From assembly GCF_002204185.1 (NCBI RefSeq), contig NZ_MXPU01000006.1, positions 62,001-126,000 of the forward strand: a stretch of DNA of 64,000 bases, written 5' to 3'. Each line of letters begins with the position of its first letter. The first letter of the stretch is position 1. The notes under the pieces were generated by a model that worked only from the letters and a program-made list of their open reading frames with translations, did not search any database and was not told the origin of the DNA. Shown here piece after piece: positions 37,309 through 44,756 of this stretch. This DNA is from Rhizobium esperanzae. GTDB taxonomy: Bacteria > Pseudomonadota > Alphaproteobacteria > Rhizobiales > Rhizobiaceae. Made by a program: the position numbers and the translations under genes.

Positions 37309-38194
37309 TATCGCTCTTTCGATCCCGCAGGCCCGCACGGCGCGGCCTCGTTCCGCTGCCCGAGTTCTCAGAACCGTGCAGGTGGCTTGCATCTTCATCA
37401 TCGCCTTGGTGATCGTCTCCCCGTTGCTGCTTCTGGTCGTGGCGAGCCTCAAGGACGACCGCTTCCAGATCCTTGCCGACATGGGCAGTTTCCGCGCCTT
37501 CTGGGTTTCCAATCCGACGCTCTCCAACTATGCGGAGGTCGGCCACCTCTCGGGCCAACTCGCCTTCGGCCGTTACCTCATCAACTCGCTGATCATCCTG
37601 GTCACCACCGTCTGCTCCGGCCTGGTCGTCAACTCGATGGCCGGCTTCGTCCTCGCCTGGGGGTCGCTGAGGGGCCGGGCGGTCATCCTGTCGGTGGTGA
37701 TCGCACTCTATGTGATCCCGCAGGAAAGCATCATCATGCCCCTCGTGATCATGGTATCCAGGGCGGGAATGTCCGATACCTTCGCGGTGCAGATCGTGCC
37801 CTGGGTGGCGAGCCCTCTCTACATCTTCCTGTTCTACCAGTTCTTCGCGCAACTGCCGAAGGAACTCCTGGAAGCCGCCGAGATGGACGGCGCTTCCTTT
37901 TTCCGGGCCTATCGCTCCATTTTCCTGCCGCTCAGCCTGCCCGCCCTTGCCACCGTATCGATCCTGATGGGCATCGAGACCTGGAACCAGTATCTCTGGC
38001 CGATCCTTGTGACGCAGACGGATTATGCCCGGCCGATCGCCGTCGCCATTGCGACCTTCTTCGGACAGGACAGCATCTATTGGGATCGTGCGATGGCCGC
38101 CTCCGTCTTGATGATGATCCCGATCCTGGGGCTCTACCTCGTTTTCCAGCGTTGGTTCGTGAGCTCCTTTATCGGCTCTGCCGTGAAAGGTTGA
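37301..38194 (+). CDS. CUT1 ABC importer permease 2 (MalG/UgpE-like)
   Basis: 297 residues, six predicted helices. EAA loop ELLEAAEMDGASFFRAYRSIFLPLSLPAL near residue 188. It overlaps permease 1 by 8 bp and is followed after 4 bp by the GH32 gene, so the operon is translated as one unit. The membrane partner and energy source are as for permease 1; the missing ATPase must come from elsewhere (an MsiK/UgpC-like shared ATPase is the usual solution). Confidence 0.87.
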   Translation: MSDIALSIPQARTARPRSAARVLRTVQVACIFIIALVIVSPLLLLVVASLKDDRFQILADMGSFRAFWVSNPTLSNYAEVGHLSGQLAFGRYLINSLIILVTTVCSGLVVNSMAGFVLAWGSLRGRAVILSVVIALYVIPQESIIMPLVIMVSRAGMSDTFAVQIVPWVASPLYIFLFYQFFAQLPKELLEAAEMDGASFFRAYRSIFLPLSLPALATVSILMGIETWNQYLWPILVTQTDYARPIAVAIATFFGQDSIYWDRAMAASVLMMIPILGLYLVFQRWFVSSFIGSAVKG

Positions 38195-38198
38195 ATTG

Positions 38199-39911
38199 AT
38201 GACAAGCCAAGTAATGTCTCCGTCCGATGAAGGCGGGCTGGAGACGATCAGCGCCGTCCTGCCGGCAGGGAGCACGATCCATGCCTGGATAAAGGCTTCG
38301 CATGGCGCCGCCCCGGGAAGGCTGACCGCTCAAGTCGACGGCGATCCGGTCTGTACCGTCGAAACATCAAATCCTCATGAATTCGAGTTTCGGCTGCTGA
38401 CGCTGGAGCGCGGTGGAGATACCGCCTTGTCCTACGATCCCGCTGCGACGTGCGTCTCGCTTGTCTATGCCTTCTCTCAGCCCCGCGTTCTCGATGAGGG
38501 CATTCGACTGCTGCATGTCAGGCCGTCCAATGCGGCGCCCGACGTTCCCGGCGGCTATCATTTCCGCCCGCCTTTCGGCTGGATGAACGATCCCAACGGA
38601 TTTGGAAGATTCGGTGGCAGGGTGCACCTGTTCTACCAGCACTATCCGCATAACCTTCGGTGGAACAACATGCATTGGGGGCATGCGGTCTCGGACGATT
38701 ACCTCCGCTGGACGCATCTTCCGATCTTTCTTCCGCCTTCGGATGCCCTCGCCGCACGGGCCGATGGGCGCGGCGGCGCATTTTCCGGCTCGGCGATCCC
38801 CCTCGATGGCGCCGGAATTCGCATCTTTTTCACCGAGCATATGAAGCACCGGCAGCCGGAGGAGCAAATTCAGTTCACCGCCACCAGCGGCGATCTCGTC
38901 AACGTCGAACCGGCAAACCTGATCCTGCCCGCGCGTCCTGAGGGGCTCGGCCTGACGACTGACTTCCGCGATCCCTATGTCTTCATGGGCCCGGACGACA
39001 AATGGAAGATGCTGCTCGGCACGCGGGACCGCGGGGGCGGCATCATCCTGCTTTACGAAACGGACGATCCGGGCGCGGCAACGGGATGGACCTTCCTCGG
39101 CATGCTTCACCGCGAGAACCGCTTCGGGATGACGGCGGCGGAGTGCCCTTGCCTGGTGCCTCTCGATGGTCCCGCGAACGATCCGTCGACGCGATGGGCC
39201 CTGATCTTCGGTCTTCTCACCAGCCGCGACCCGGCAACGGGCCGGCGCAATATCACTCTTGCCACCATCGGCCGCTTCGATGGTCACAGCTTCTCTGTGG
39301 AGTTCGAGCAGGAGCTGGACTTCGGCACCGATGCCTACGCGTTCCAGGCCTTCGTCGACGAGACCGGTCCGGTTGGCATCGCATGGCTGGCGAACTGGAC
39401 GGATGTCTCAAAGGAAGTCGACATGCCGACGGCGATGACACTGCCGCGGCGGCTGGCATTGCGCGGCGGCGCGCTGACCACGCCACCGATCGCCGATGTC
39501 GAAAGTCTGCGGCAGCGCCCATTGGATGCTCAGGGCCTTCTGGACGGCCGTCCGGTCGATCTTGCCAACGGCTCTGTCGAGATCCTCCTCACGCTCAAGG
39601 AAGCGGGCAATGCCTTCCATCTCACGTTCGAACATCCCGACGCGACGGTGGCGGTTCAGTTGAATGACGACGGACTGAGCATTCTCTTTTCGGGAGCGGG
39701 CGCCAAGACGTCGCCCCGTTACATCGCCGCCGGCGCACGCCCGTCAACTATCCGCATATTCCTCGACGCAGGTTCCATCGAGGTCTTCGGTGATGACGGC
39801 CGCTGGACGGGAACCAAGCGGCTGCCGGGGTTCAAGGGGATAAACTCCATGCGTCTCGCCGCGCCGGAGGGACATGTGCTCACCGCCGAAATCTGGCAGC
39901 TTGGTCTCTGA
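38199..39911 (+). CDS. GH32 beta-fructosidase (levanase/invertase type), cytoplasmic
   Basis: 570 residues from the ATG at 38199; a TTG one codon earlier is the alternative. Glycoside hydrolase family 32: nucleophile Asp131 in GWMNDPNGFG, transition-state Asp258 in TDFRDPYVFM, acid/base Glu315 in TAAECPCLV. A C-terminal beta-sandwich follows (SIEVFGDDGRWTGTKRLPGF). About 110 residues precede the catalytic domain and form an extra beta-rich N-terminal module. There is no signal peptide, so it acts on imported sugar, releasing fructose. Terminal gene of the LacI operon. Confidence 0.88.
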   Translation: MTSQVMSPSDEGGLETISAVLPAGSTIHAWIKASHGAAPGRLTAQVDGDPVCTVETSNPHEFEFRLLTLERGGDTALSYDPAATCVSLVYAFSQPRVLDEGIRLLHVRPSNAAPDVPGGYHFRPPFGWMNDPNGFGRFGGRVHLFYQHYPHNLRWNNMHWGHAVSDDYLRWTHLPIFLPPSDALAARADGRGGAFSGSAIPLDGAGIRIFFTEHMKHRQPEEQIQFTATSGDLVNVEPANLILPARPEGLGLTTDFRDPYVFMGPDDKWKMLLGTRDRGGGIILLYETDDPGAATGWTFLGMLHRENRFGMTAAECPCLVPLDGPANDPSTRWALIFGLLTSRDPATGRRNITLATIGRFDGHSFSVEFEQELDFGTDAYAFQAFVDETGPVGIAWLANWTDVSKEVDMPTAMTLPRRLALRGGALTTPPIADVESLRQRPLDAQGLLDGRPVDLANGSVEILLTLKEAGNAFHLTFEHPDATVAVQLNDDGLSILFSGAGAKTSPRYIAAGARPSTIRIFLDAGSIEVFGDDGRWTGTKRLPGFKGINSMRLAAPEGHVLTAEIWQLGL

Positions 39912-39934
39912 TCACAGGGAGCCCGGGCAAAAGC

Positions 39935-39957
39935 ACGGCCGCCGAGGCGGCGGCCGT
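39935..39957. terminator. Hairpin between convergent GH32 and DUF892 genes
   Basis: 9-bp stem ACGGCCGCC / GGCGGCCGT with a five-base loop, midway between the two stop codons. GC-rich, no T-run. Probably shared by both transcripts. Confidence 0.6.
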
Positions 39958-39985
39958 TGCGAAGGAGCATAGCGCACAGAGCGGC

Positions 39986-40489
39986 TTAGGCCGCCTTGCC
40001 CTTGCCCTTGATGTTGGCTGAAGACTCCGCGAGCCGCGTGAGCTTCTTGTCGGTTGCCTCTTCTTCGGCCAGCGTAGCCTGCAGCAGCGGCACGGCATCC
40101 TTGAGGCCGAGCTGTTTTGCCCATGCGATCAACGTGCCGTAGCGGGCGATCTCATAATGCTCGACGGATTGGGCGGACGAAATCAGGCCGGCATCGAGGG
40201 CAGCGGTGCCCTTGAATTCATCCATGATCTCCTCGGCTTCGGCGATAATGCCCTGGATGGCCTCGCAGGTCTTGCCGCGTGCCGGTTTGCCGATCATCTC
40301 GAAAACCTGTTCGAGGCGTTCGACCTGCGCCTGGGTCTCGTCGCGATGCTGCAGGAAACCGGCCTTGCCCTCTTCCGATTGCGCGGCGCGCGCCATCTTC
40401 GGCAAAGCCTTCAGGATCTGCTTTTCGGCGTAATAGATGTCCTTGAGAGTATCGAGAAACAGGTCGTTCAGAGTCTTCTCGGTTGCCAT
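39986..40489 (-). CDS. DUF892 ferritin-like protein (YciF/YciE family), copy 1
   Basis: 167 residues, all-helical ferritin-like bundle. LFLDTLKDIYYAEKQILKALPKMA at the N-terminus, HRDETQAQVERLEQVFEMIG, CEAIQGIIAEAEEIM, and VEHYEIARYGTLIAWAKQLG with Glu/His residues positioned like a di-metal site. AGGAGG precedes the ATG. An EcfG-type promoter lies upstream (40523-40547). The family is induced by general and osmotic stress in enterics and rhizobia. A second copy is at 45762. The C-terminus (NIKGKGKAA) is Lys-rich. Confidence 0.85.
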   Translation of the reverse strand: MATEKTLNDLFLDTLKDIYYAEKQILKALPKMARAAQSEEGKAGFLQHRDETQAQVERLEQVFEMIGKPARGKTCEAIQGIIAEAEEIMDEFKGTAALDAGLISSAQSVEHYEIARYGTLIAWAKQLGLKDAVPLLQATLAEEEATDKKLTRLAESSANIKGKGKAA

Positions 40490-40522
40490 TTAGTCCTCCT
40501 ATGGCGTGTCGTGACGACAATC

Positions 40523-40547
40523 AACTCTCGCATCGGTCGGATGTTCC
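40523..40547 (-). promoter_or_regulatory. EcfG-type promoter (GGAAC-N17-GTT)
   Basis: On the minus strand GGAAC (40547-40543), 17 bases, GTT (40525-40523), ending 34 bases before the DUF892 start. Spacing is identical to the other EcfG-type sites in the window. Confidence 0.72.
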
Positions 40548-40771
40548 GATCGGAAATATGACGCCCCCTTGGCCGGAGGCGCCATCTCTATCCGGCCAAG
40601 GAAGAGACCGTTCGACAGTATCGAGACGGCGATCACCCAACGACTACAGGACGCCGTTGTTCCCATGCGCGAGCCGGCGAGCAGTTGCCGCCCCAGCCCG
40701 GACTTGTGTCCGGTATCGTACGGCAACGAATAGGAAGCCAGCGACTTTCCTTCTCATCCCAGGAGAGAAAA

Positions 40772-41299
40772 ATGGCTTCCCCGTCTTCACTACGCCCCGC
40801 TTCGCATTGTAAAGAGAAATCCGCAATCGAGCGGGAGATCGTCGAACTGACGCCGGCATTGCGCGCCTTTGCCCGAAGGTTCTTGCGCAGCGATGATGAC
40901 ATCGATGACCTCGTTCAGGAAACCTTGCTGAAGGCGCTGAATTCGCTTCATCTCTACCAACCCGGCACCTCCCTCAAATCCTGGCTTTTCACCATCCTGC
41001 GAAACACGTTCTGCACCAATTATCGCCGCAAGAAACGCGAGCCGGCTGGAATGGACACGGCGATGGAACAGGTTGCGATCGCCCCGACCCAGGAGTGGGT
41101 GCTGCGGGAGCACGAATTGCAGCGGGCCCTGACGCGTCTTTCCGACGACAGGCGCCGGGCTCTGACATTGGTGGCTGCCGGAACGAGTTATGAGGACGCC
41201 GCCAAAATGTGCGGGTGCCGGATCGGCACCTTGAAAAGCCGTGTGAGCCGCGCCCGCGAGTGCCTGATTGCGATGCTCGGAAACCATCTCGTCGATTGA
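40772..41299 (+). CDS. Orphan ECF sigma factor, possibly an EcfG paralogue
   Basis: 175 residues from the ATG at 40772 with AGGAGAG upstream. Region 2 is ALRAFARRFLRSDDDIDDLVQETLLKALNSLHLYQPGTSLKSWLFTILRNTFC; region 4 is RALTRLSDDRRRALTLVAAGTSYEDAAKMCGCRIGTLKSRVSRARECL. No anti-sigma gene adjoins it. The neighbouring genes carry EcfG-type promoters, and rhizobia such as R. etli have a second EcfG (EcfG2), which I recall as plasmid-borne, so it may be an EcfG-type general-stress sigma. I see no EcfG box before the gene itself. Subgroup assignment is uncertain. Confidence 0.75.
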   Translation: MASPSSLRPASHCKEKSAIEREIVELTPALRAFARRFLRSDDDIDDLVQETLLKALNSLHLYQPGTSLKSWLFTILRNTFCTNYRRKKREPAGMDTAMEQVAIAPTQEWVLREHELQRALTRLSDDRRRALTLVAAGTSYEDAAKMCGCRIGTLKSRVSRARECLIAMLGNHLVD

Positions 41300-41329
41300 T
41301 CGCCCTGCGCCGGCCGCTTCGCCTGGAGC

Positions 41330-41354
41330 GGAACAAACGGTCGTGGTCCTGGTT
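41330..41354 (+). promoter_or_regulatory. EcfG-type promoter (GGAAC-N17-GTT)
   Basis: GGAAC 41330-41334 and GTT 41352-41354, 70 bases before the cytochrome P450 start, just after the sigma-factor stop. The P450 therefore probably has its own stress promoter rather than relying on read-through. Confidence 0.68.
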
Positions 41355-41424
41355 CCAAACCCAAATCGATAGGATCGGCCGATCGAATCGATATGGGCAA
41401 ACCGCCGGGCCAGGCTGAAGAGTC

Positions 41425-42750
41425 ATGAACGCGCGAAGCCACGCCATCTTTCCCAGAGTTAATCGCGCCGGATGGCTCGATACGCTTCGCGTATTGACGG
41501 CGGTCGTGGTCCCGACGGTTGCCAAGGGCATCATCATTCGCCGCCCGACAATGGAGCGTCTGGCGGAGCGGCGGCGCTTCGACACAAACGCCGTGAAACA
41601 GATGCAGCGGCTGAAACACAAGTACGGGCCGGCGCCTCTTCTGCTGCCGATCCCATTGCGACCACATCTGCTGATCCTCGATCCGGCCGATGTCGCCACG
41701 GTGCTTCAATCTTCGCCCGAACCGTTTGCCGCGGCGACTGCGGAAAAGCATGCGGCCCTTGTTCACTTCGAGCCGGAGAACGTGCTTATCTCATCGGGCT
41801 CTCGGCGCGCCGAGCTGCGGCCGGCCCATGAGCACGCCTTGGCAACCGCAGACCGGCTGCATCCATTTGCGGTGCATTTCAAGAATATCGTCGACGCCGA
41901 ATTTCTGCAGCTCCTGAACCTACCCCGTGAGCTCGATTGGTCGGCCTTTTCGCAGGCCTGGTTCCGGATCGTCCGGCGAGTCGTCCTCGGCGACCGAGCG
42001 CGCAACGACGTCACATTGACCGAGACTTTGAACGAACTTCGAGGGAGGGCCAACTGGGCATTTGCCGCCCCGGTCGATCAGCGCAAGCTTGCCCAGTTTC
42101 ATGAGCAGGTCGGCCGCTATCTGAGAGACCCGGAAAAGCACAGTCTTGTCAACCGGTTTCCGACAGGCGATGGGCTTGCTCCGGAAAGCCAGGTGGCCCA
42201 ATGGCTGTTCGCCTTCGATGCAGCCGGAATTGCCGTTATGAGGACGCTCGCCTTGCTGGCCTGCCATGTGAGCTACTGGAGCAAAGCCGTGGAAGAGGCC
42301 ATGGGCGGGAATCTCGATCGGCCCTTCACACGCAGTTGTCTGCTGGAGGCCTTGCGTCTCTGGCCGACGACGCCGGCCATCCTGAGGCAGCTGACCAAGG
42401 ACATCCAGTCAGGCGACAGGGTCATCGCTCGCGGCACGGGCGTCATCATCTTCGTCCCCTTCTTCCATCGAGACCCCGCGCTCCTCTATGCCAATCGGAT
42501 GGAACCGAGCATCTGGGGACAGAACGACGCGTTGCCGGCCGCCGGGCTCGTGCCCTTCAGCGCCGGTCCCGTCATTTGCCCGGCACATAATCTCGTGCCG
42601 GCGATTGCAAGCTTTGCCGTGGGCACGTTCTTGTCGGCCGCCGATATTGTGCTGCTGCACCCGTCGTTAATCGTCGCCAACCTGCCTGGTACCCTCAATC
42701 ACTTCGACATCCGGCTGAAGCTGACGGCGCGCCGCAGGGAAAATAGATGA
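41425..42750 (+). CDS. Cytochrome P450-like protein
   Basis: 441 residues. The ExxR core is EALRLWPTT near residue 310. The heme loop is PFSAGPVICPAH near residue 380, keeping Phe, Gly and the Cys ligand but replacing the usual Arg/His and the final Gly. The I-helix stretch FAFDAAGIAVMRTL lacks the standard acid-Thr pair, so oxygen activation may be unusual. No redox partner gene is nearby. It lies 125 bp after the sigma-factor gene with its own EcfG-type promoter. It is probably soluble or peripherally membrane-bound. The substrate is unknown. Confidence 0.8.
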   Translation: MNARSHAIFPRVNRAGWLDTLRVLTAVVVPTVAKGIIIRRPTMERLAERRRFDTNAVKQMQRLKHKYGPAPLLLPIPLRPHLLILDPADVATVLQSSPEPFAAATAEKHAALVHFEPENVLISSGSRRAELRPAHEHALATADRLHPFAVHFKNIVDAEFLQLLNLPRELDWSAFSQAWFRIVRRVVLGDRARNDVTLTETLNELRGRANWAFAAPVDQRKLAQFHEQVGRYLRDPEKHSLVNRFPTGDGLAPESQVAQWLFAFDAAGIAVMRTLALLACHVSYWSKAVEEAMGGNLDRPFTRSCLLEALRLWPTTPAILRQLTKDIQSGDRVIARGTGVIIFVPFFHRDPALLYANRMEPSIWGQNDALPAAGLVPFSAGPVICPAHNLVPAIASFAVGTFLSAADIVLLHPSLIVANLPGTLNHFDIRLKLTARRRENR

Positions 42751-42784
42751 TGCCGCAAGGGGAGAACGTCCAGTTCGCGTCGGC

Positions 42785-42955
42785 TCACAGCCTTTGCATC
42801 ACGCCGTAGACGAGGATCGAGACGTAAAGCAGAAAGACGATAGCGACCGTCGTCGCGATCACGGCGACGACCAGCCACAGGGTTTTCAGCCCGTCCGGCT
42901 GCCGTTTGGCGCTCGGCCACTCCAAGCGGATCGGATTGTCTTTGGGCCATTTCAT
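42785..42955 (-). CDS. Single-span membrane microprotein (56 residues)
   Basis: 56 residues: MKWPKDNPIRLEWPSAKRQP, then a hydrophobic span LWLVVAVIATTVAIVFLLYVSILVYGV. The ATG overlaps the stop of the preceding small gene as TGATG, so it is translated by coupling. A longer in-frame reading with an ATG at 43015 exists but would run through the partner gene. No family recognised. It is in the EcfG-type transcription unit starting near 43129 and converges with the P450 gene 35 bp away. Confidence 0.65.
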   Translation of the reverse strand: MKWPKDNPIRLEWPSAKRQPDGLKTLWLVVAVIATTVAIVFLLYVSILVYGVMQRL

Positions 42956-43107
42956 CAAGGATTGGCTTCCGTTGAAGATTGCGTGGGCCGATTGCTTATA
43001 TTGCTTGAGTTCCATGAGAGCGTAGCGCCGAACACGATCACGAGTCCAACCAGCAGGATGGCTCCTAAATAGACCATGAAAGCGCGACGATCCGATTCGT
43101 CGTTCAT
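42955..43107 (-). CDS. Single-span membrane microprotein (50 residues)
   Basis: 50 residues: MNDESDRRAFMVYLGAILLV, continuing GLVIVFGATLSWNSSN and a polar tail. One N-terminal-proximal transmembrane helix. GGAGAG lies seven bases before the ATG, and an EcfG-type promoter (43129-43153) is directly upstream. The stop overlaps the start of the 56-residue protein. This pair of coupled microproteins looks like a stress-induced membrane unit. Function unknown. Confidence 0.65.
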   Translation of the reverse strand: MNDESDRRAFMVYLGAILLVGLVIVFGATLSWNSSNISNRPTQSSTEANP

Positions 43108-43128
43108 CTTTCTCTCCTTCGCCCCTCG

Positions 43129-43153
43129 AACCAGGCGAAACCCGGAATGTTCC
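43129..43153 (-). promoter_or_regulatory. EcfG-type promoter (GGAAC-N17-GTT)
   Basis: Minus-strand GGAAC (43153-43149) and GTT (43131-43129), 22 bases before the start of the 50-residue microprotein. It lies just beyond the NrsF stop, so these small genes are not simply the tail of the sigma/anti-sigma operon. Confidence 0.72.
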
Positions 43154-43175
43154 GGTCAACGAATTGAGGAGGGAT

Positions 43176-43820
43176 CTACCAGCGGAGCAGACGAGGTCCG
43201 GTCATGGCGCCGACGGCACCGATGAGCAAGATGCCGAGCGTGTACCAGATCAACACGAAAGGCATGCCGTTTTCGGTGCAGAACCAGGAATAAACCCAGG
43301 CGCCGGCTCCTCCCGCGGCAATGCCGGCGACAAAGCCGGTCAGCCGCAGATCCACCGGCGCCGCGCGGCGCAGCGCCCAGACCGTGCCGGCATAGACCGG
43401 GATCGCAAAGCCTGCGATGAGCGGGGGGCAATGCAGCGCCGAGGAACCGAGGATCAGCAATCGATAGCTCTCGCTCGGCGCCGTCAAGAGCTGGATGACC
43501 GCGACGGCCGCCATGGCGGCGAAGATCAATCCAAGCAAACCAAAAAAGCGCCCCTCGGAACCATCGGGTCGGGAAAGCCGAAAAACGGTGGCAAAGGCGG
43601 CCGCCGCAATCAGGGCATTATAGGCGGACTTGATCCAGAAGACCGGCAGCGTCAGCACGTTGGGCATATCGACTCGGGGACCAAGAATGATCAGCATCAG
43701 CAGAAGGGAAAGTCCGAGGGCCGGCAGTATGCCGAGCGCAAAGTGGCGCCATAGCGCGTTGCGCGGCACCGGCTTGAGGTCGCTTGCCAACCGTTCGATG
43801 AGATCGTCTGTCTTTGTCAC
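43176..43820 (-). CDS. nrsF: NrsF-family (DUF1109) membrane anti-sigma factor
   Basis: 214 residues, about six membrane helices after a short cytoplasmic N-terminus (MTKTDDLIERLASDLKPVPR), the NrsF/DUF1109 layout. Two cysteines, at residues 131 (SALHCPPL) and 181 (YSWFCTEN), stand where the conserved Cys pair of Caulobacter NrsF is described as needed for sensing heavy metals and oxidants. The gene overlaps the upstream sigma gene by 4 bp. It should hold the sigma factor at the membrane until stress. Confidence 0.85.
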   Translation of the reverse strand: MTKTDDLIERLASDLKPVPRNALWRHFALGILPALGLSLLLMLIILGPRVDMPNVLTLPVFWIKSAYNALIAAAAFATVFRLSRPDGSEGRFFGLLGLIFAAMAAVAVIQLLTAPSESYRLLILGSSALHCPPLIAGFAIPVYAGTVWALRRAAPVDLRLTGFVAGIAAGGAGAWVYSWFCTENGMPFVLIWYTLGILLIGAVGAMTGPRLLRW

Positions 43821-44365
43821 GATGTGCCTCGCAGTCTTTCTCCAATCACCTTGAGCGCCCGATGGATGCTGACTTTCACCGCCGACTCGGACTGACCGGT
43901 GCGGTTTGCGGCGTCCGCGACCGAGCTGCCCTCGAGCTTCACCTGCCGGATCAGTTCCTGCTGTCGCAACGGCAAGCCGTCGAGCAACCGCTCGACATCC
44001 ATGCGGGCGGTCAGCCGATCCTCGCTGAAGTCGCTTTCGATCTGGTCATCAAGCTCGGTCTCGGCCAGCCTGCGCCCGCCACGGCCGCGATGATGGTCGA
44101 TCAGCTTGTACCGGGCGATCGAGAAAAACCAGGCGGTAAAAGATCTGTTCCGGTCATAGGTAGATCGCCGGGAATGCAGTGCCAGCAATGTCTCCTGGAC
44201 CAGATCTTCCATGTCCGCTCTCGTCGCCGCAGCCATCCTGCGGCTGTAATAGCCGACAAGCAGCACGCGCAAAGCCGTCAGCAAACGCCGATAGGCAGCC
44301 TCGTCCCCGTCAAGGGACAGAAGCATCAATGCTTTCAGGGCTTCTTCCGAATGGGTGGTGGTCAT
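43817..44365 (-). CDS. sigF: ECF sigma factor, SigF type (partner of NrsF)
   Basis: 182 residues from the ATG at 44365; an in-frame TTG at 44398 is an alternative but would overlap the promoter. Region 2: ADMEDLVQETLLALHSRRSTYDRNRSFTAWFFSIARYKLIDH; region 4: LLDGLPLRQQELIRQVKLEGSSVADAANRTGQSESAVKVSIHRALKVI. Overlap with nrsF (ATGA) and the divergent GTAAC-N15-CGAA promoters identify it as a SigF-type ECF. In Caulobacter the equivalent responds to chromate, cadmium and oxidants. Probably autoregulated. Confidence 0.85.
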   Translation of the reverse strand: MTTTHSEEALKALMLLSLDGDEAAYRRLLTALRVLLVGYYSRRMAAATRADMEDLVQETLLALHSRRSTYDRNRSFTAWFFSIARYKLIDHHRGRGGRRLAETELDDQIESDFSEDRLTARMDVERLLDGLPLRQQELIRQVKLEGSSVADAANRTGQSESAVKVSIHRALKVIGERLRGTS

Positions 44366-44381
44366 GCTGTCAAAGAGCTCA

Positions 44382-44406
44382 TTCGTAAAAACGGACAATC
44401 GGTTAC
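44382..44406 (-). promoter_or_regulatory. SigF-type autoregulatory promoter (GTAACC-N15-CGAA)
   Basis: Minus-strand GTAACC (44406-44401), 15 bases, CGAA (44385-44382), 17 bases before the sigF start. Resembles the GTAACC / CGAA elements known for Caulobacter SigF. A mirror copy faces the other way 52 bp upstream. Confidence 0.68.
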
Positions 44407-44458
44407 AGCGAAAACCAAAGATTTTTGAACTGCAGCTCTACCACATGCACGTCAAGCT

Positions 44459-44483
44459 GTAACGCATTCCGACGCTTGTCGAA
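44459..44483 (+). promoter_or_regulatory. Second SigF-type promoter, divergent (GTAACG-N15-CGAA)
   Basis: Plus-strand GTAACG (44459-44464), 15 bases, CGAA (44480-44483). Same spacing as the sigF promoter, opposite direction, 52 bp away. It should transcribe rightward into 44490-44756, where I find no convincing protein gene. Confidence 0.58.
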
Positions 44484-44756
44484 TGGAGAGGCGTCAGCCA
44501 CCGGCAGGCGCCGCGGACACGGCAATCCGATTTAGGAGATTTCCGTTGCAAGCTTTTTTACAGCCTTTGCAGCCTGCACGTCATCGTGGTTCTCGCTTGC
44601 AGGGGCCGCCTCCTCGAACGGTCGCTTGGTTACAAGGAGGCAAAGCTACTGACCCGGATCGAAGCACTCACGGATCTTGGGGAGCTTTGCGGCGGCAATG
44701 GTGGATTCTCGAAGGATCGCGGCTACGATTGGTATGCGGGGATATAGCTGCCGCTG
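44484..44756 (+). other. Region downstream of the divergent SigF-type promoter, no clear gene
   Basis: An AGGAGA at about 44536 is followed by TTG-started frames, but none reads as a known family. The longest continuous frame (136 residues from about 44483) is Arg/Pro-rich and runs antisense into the Crp-like gene. A second frame ends in LGYKEAKLLTRIEALTDLGE and stops at 44746, the most protein-like segment. It could be a remnant, an unusual small gene or an RNA made under SigF control. Confidence 0.35.

Noticed and set aside
42956..43159. Longer 124-residue minus-strand reading of the 56-residue microprotein
   Set aside because: It would read through the partner microprotein in another frame; the TGATG overlap and ribosome-binding site favour two separate genes.
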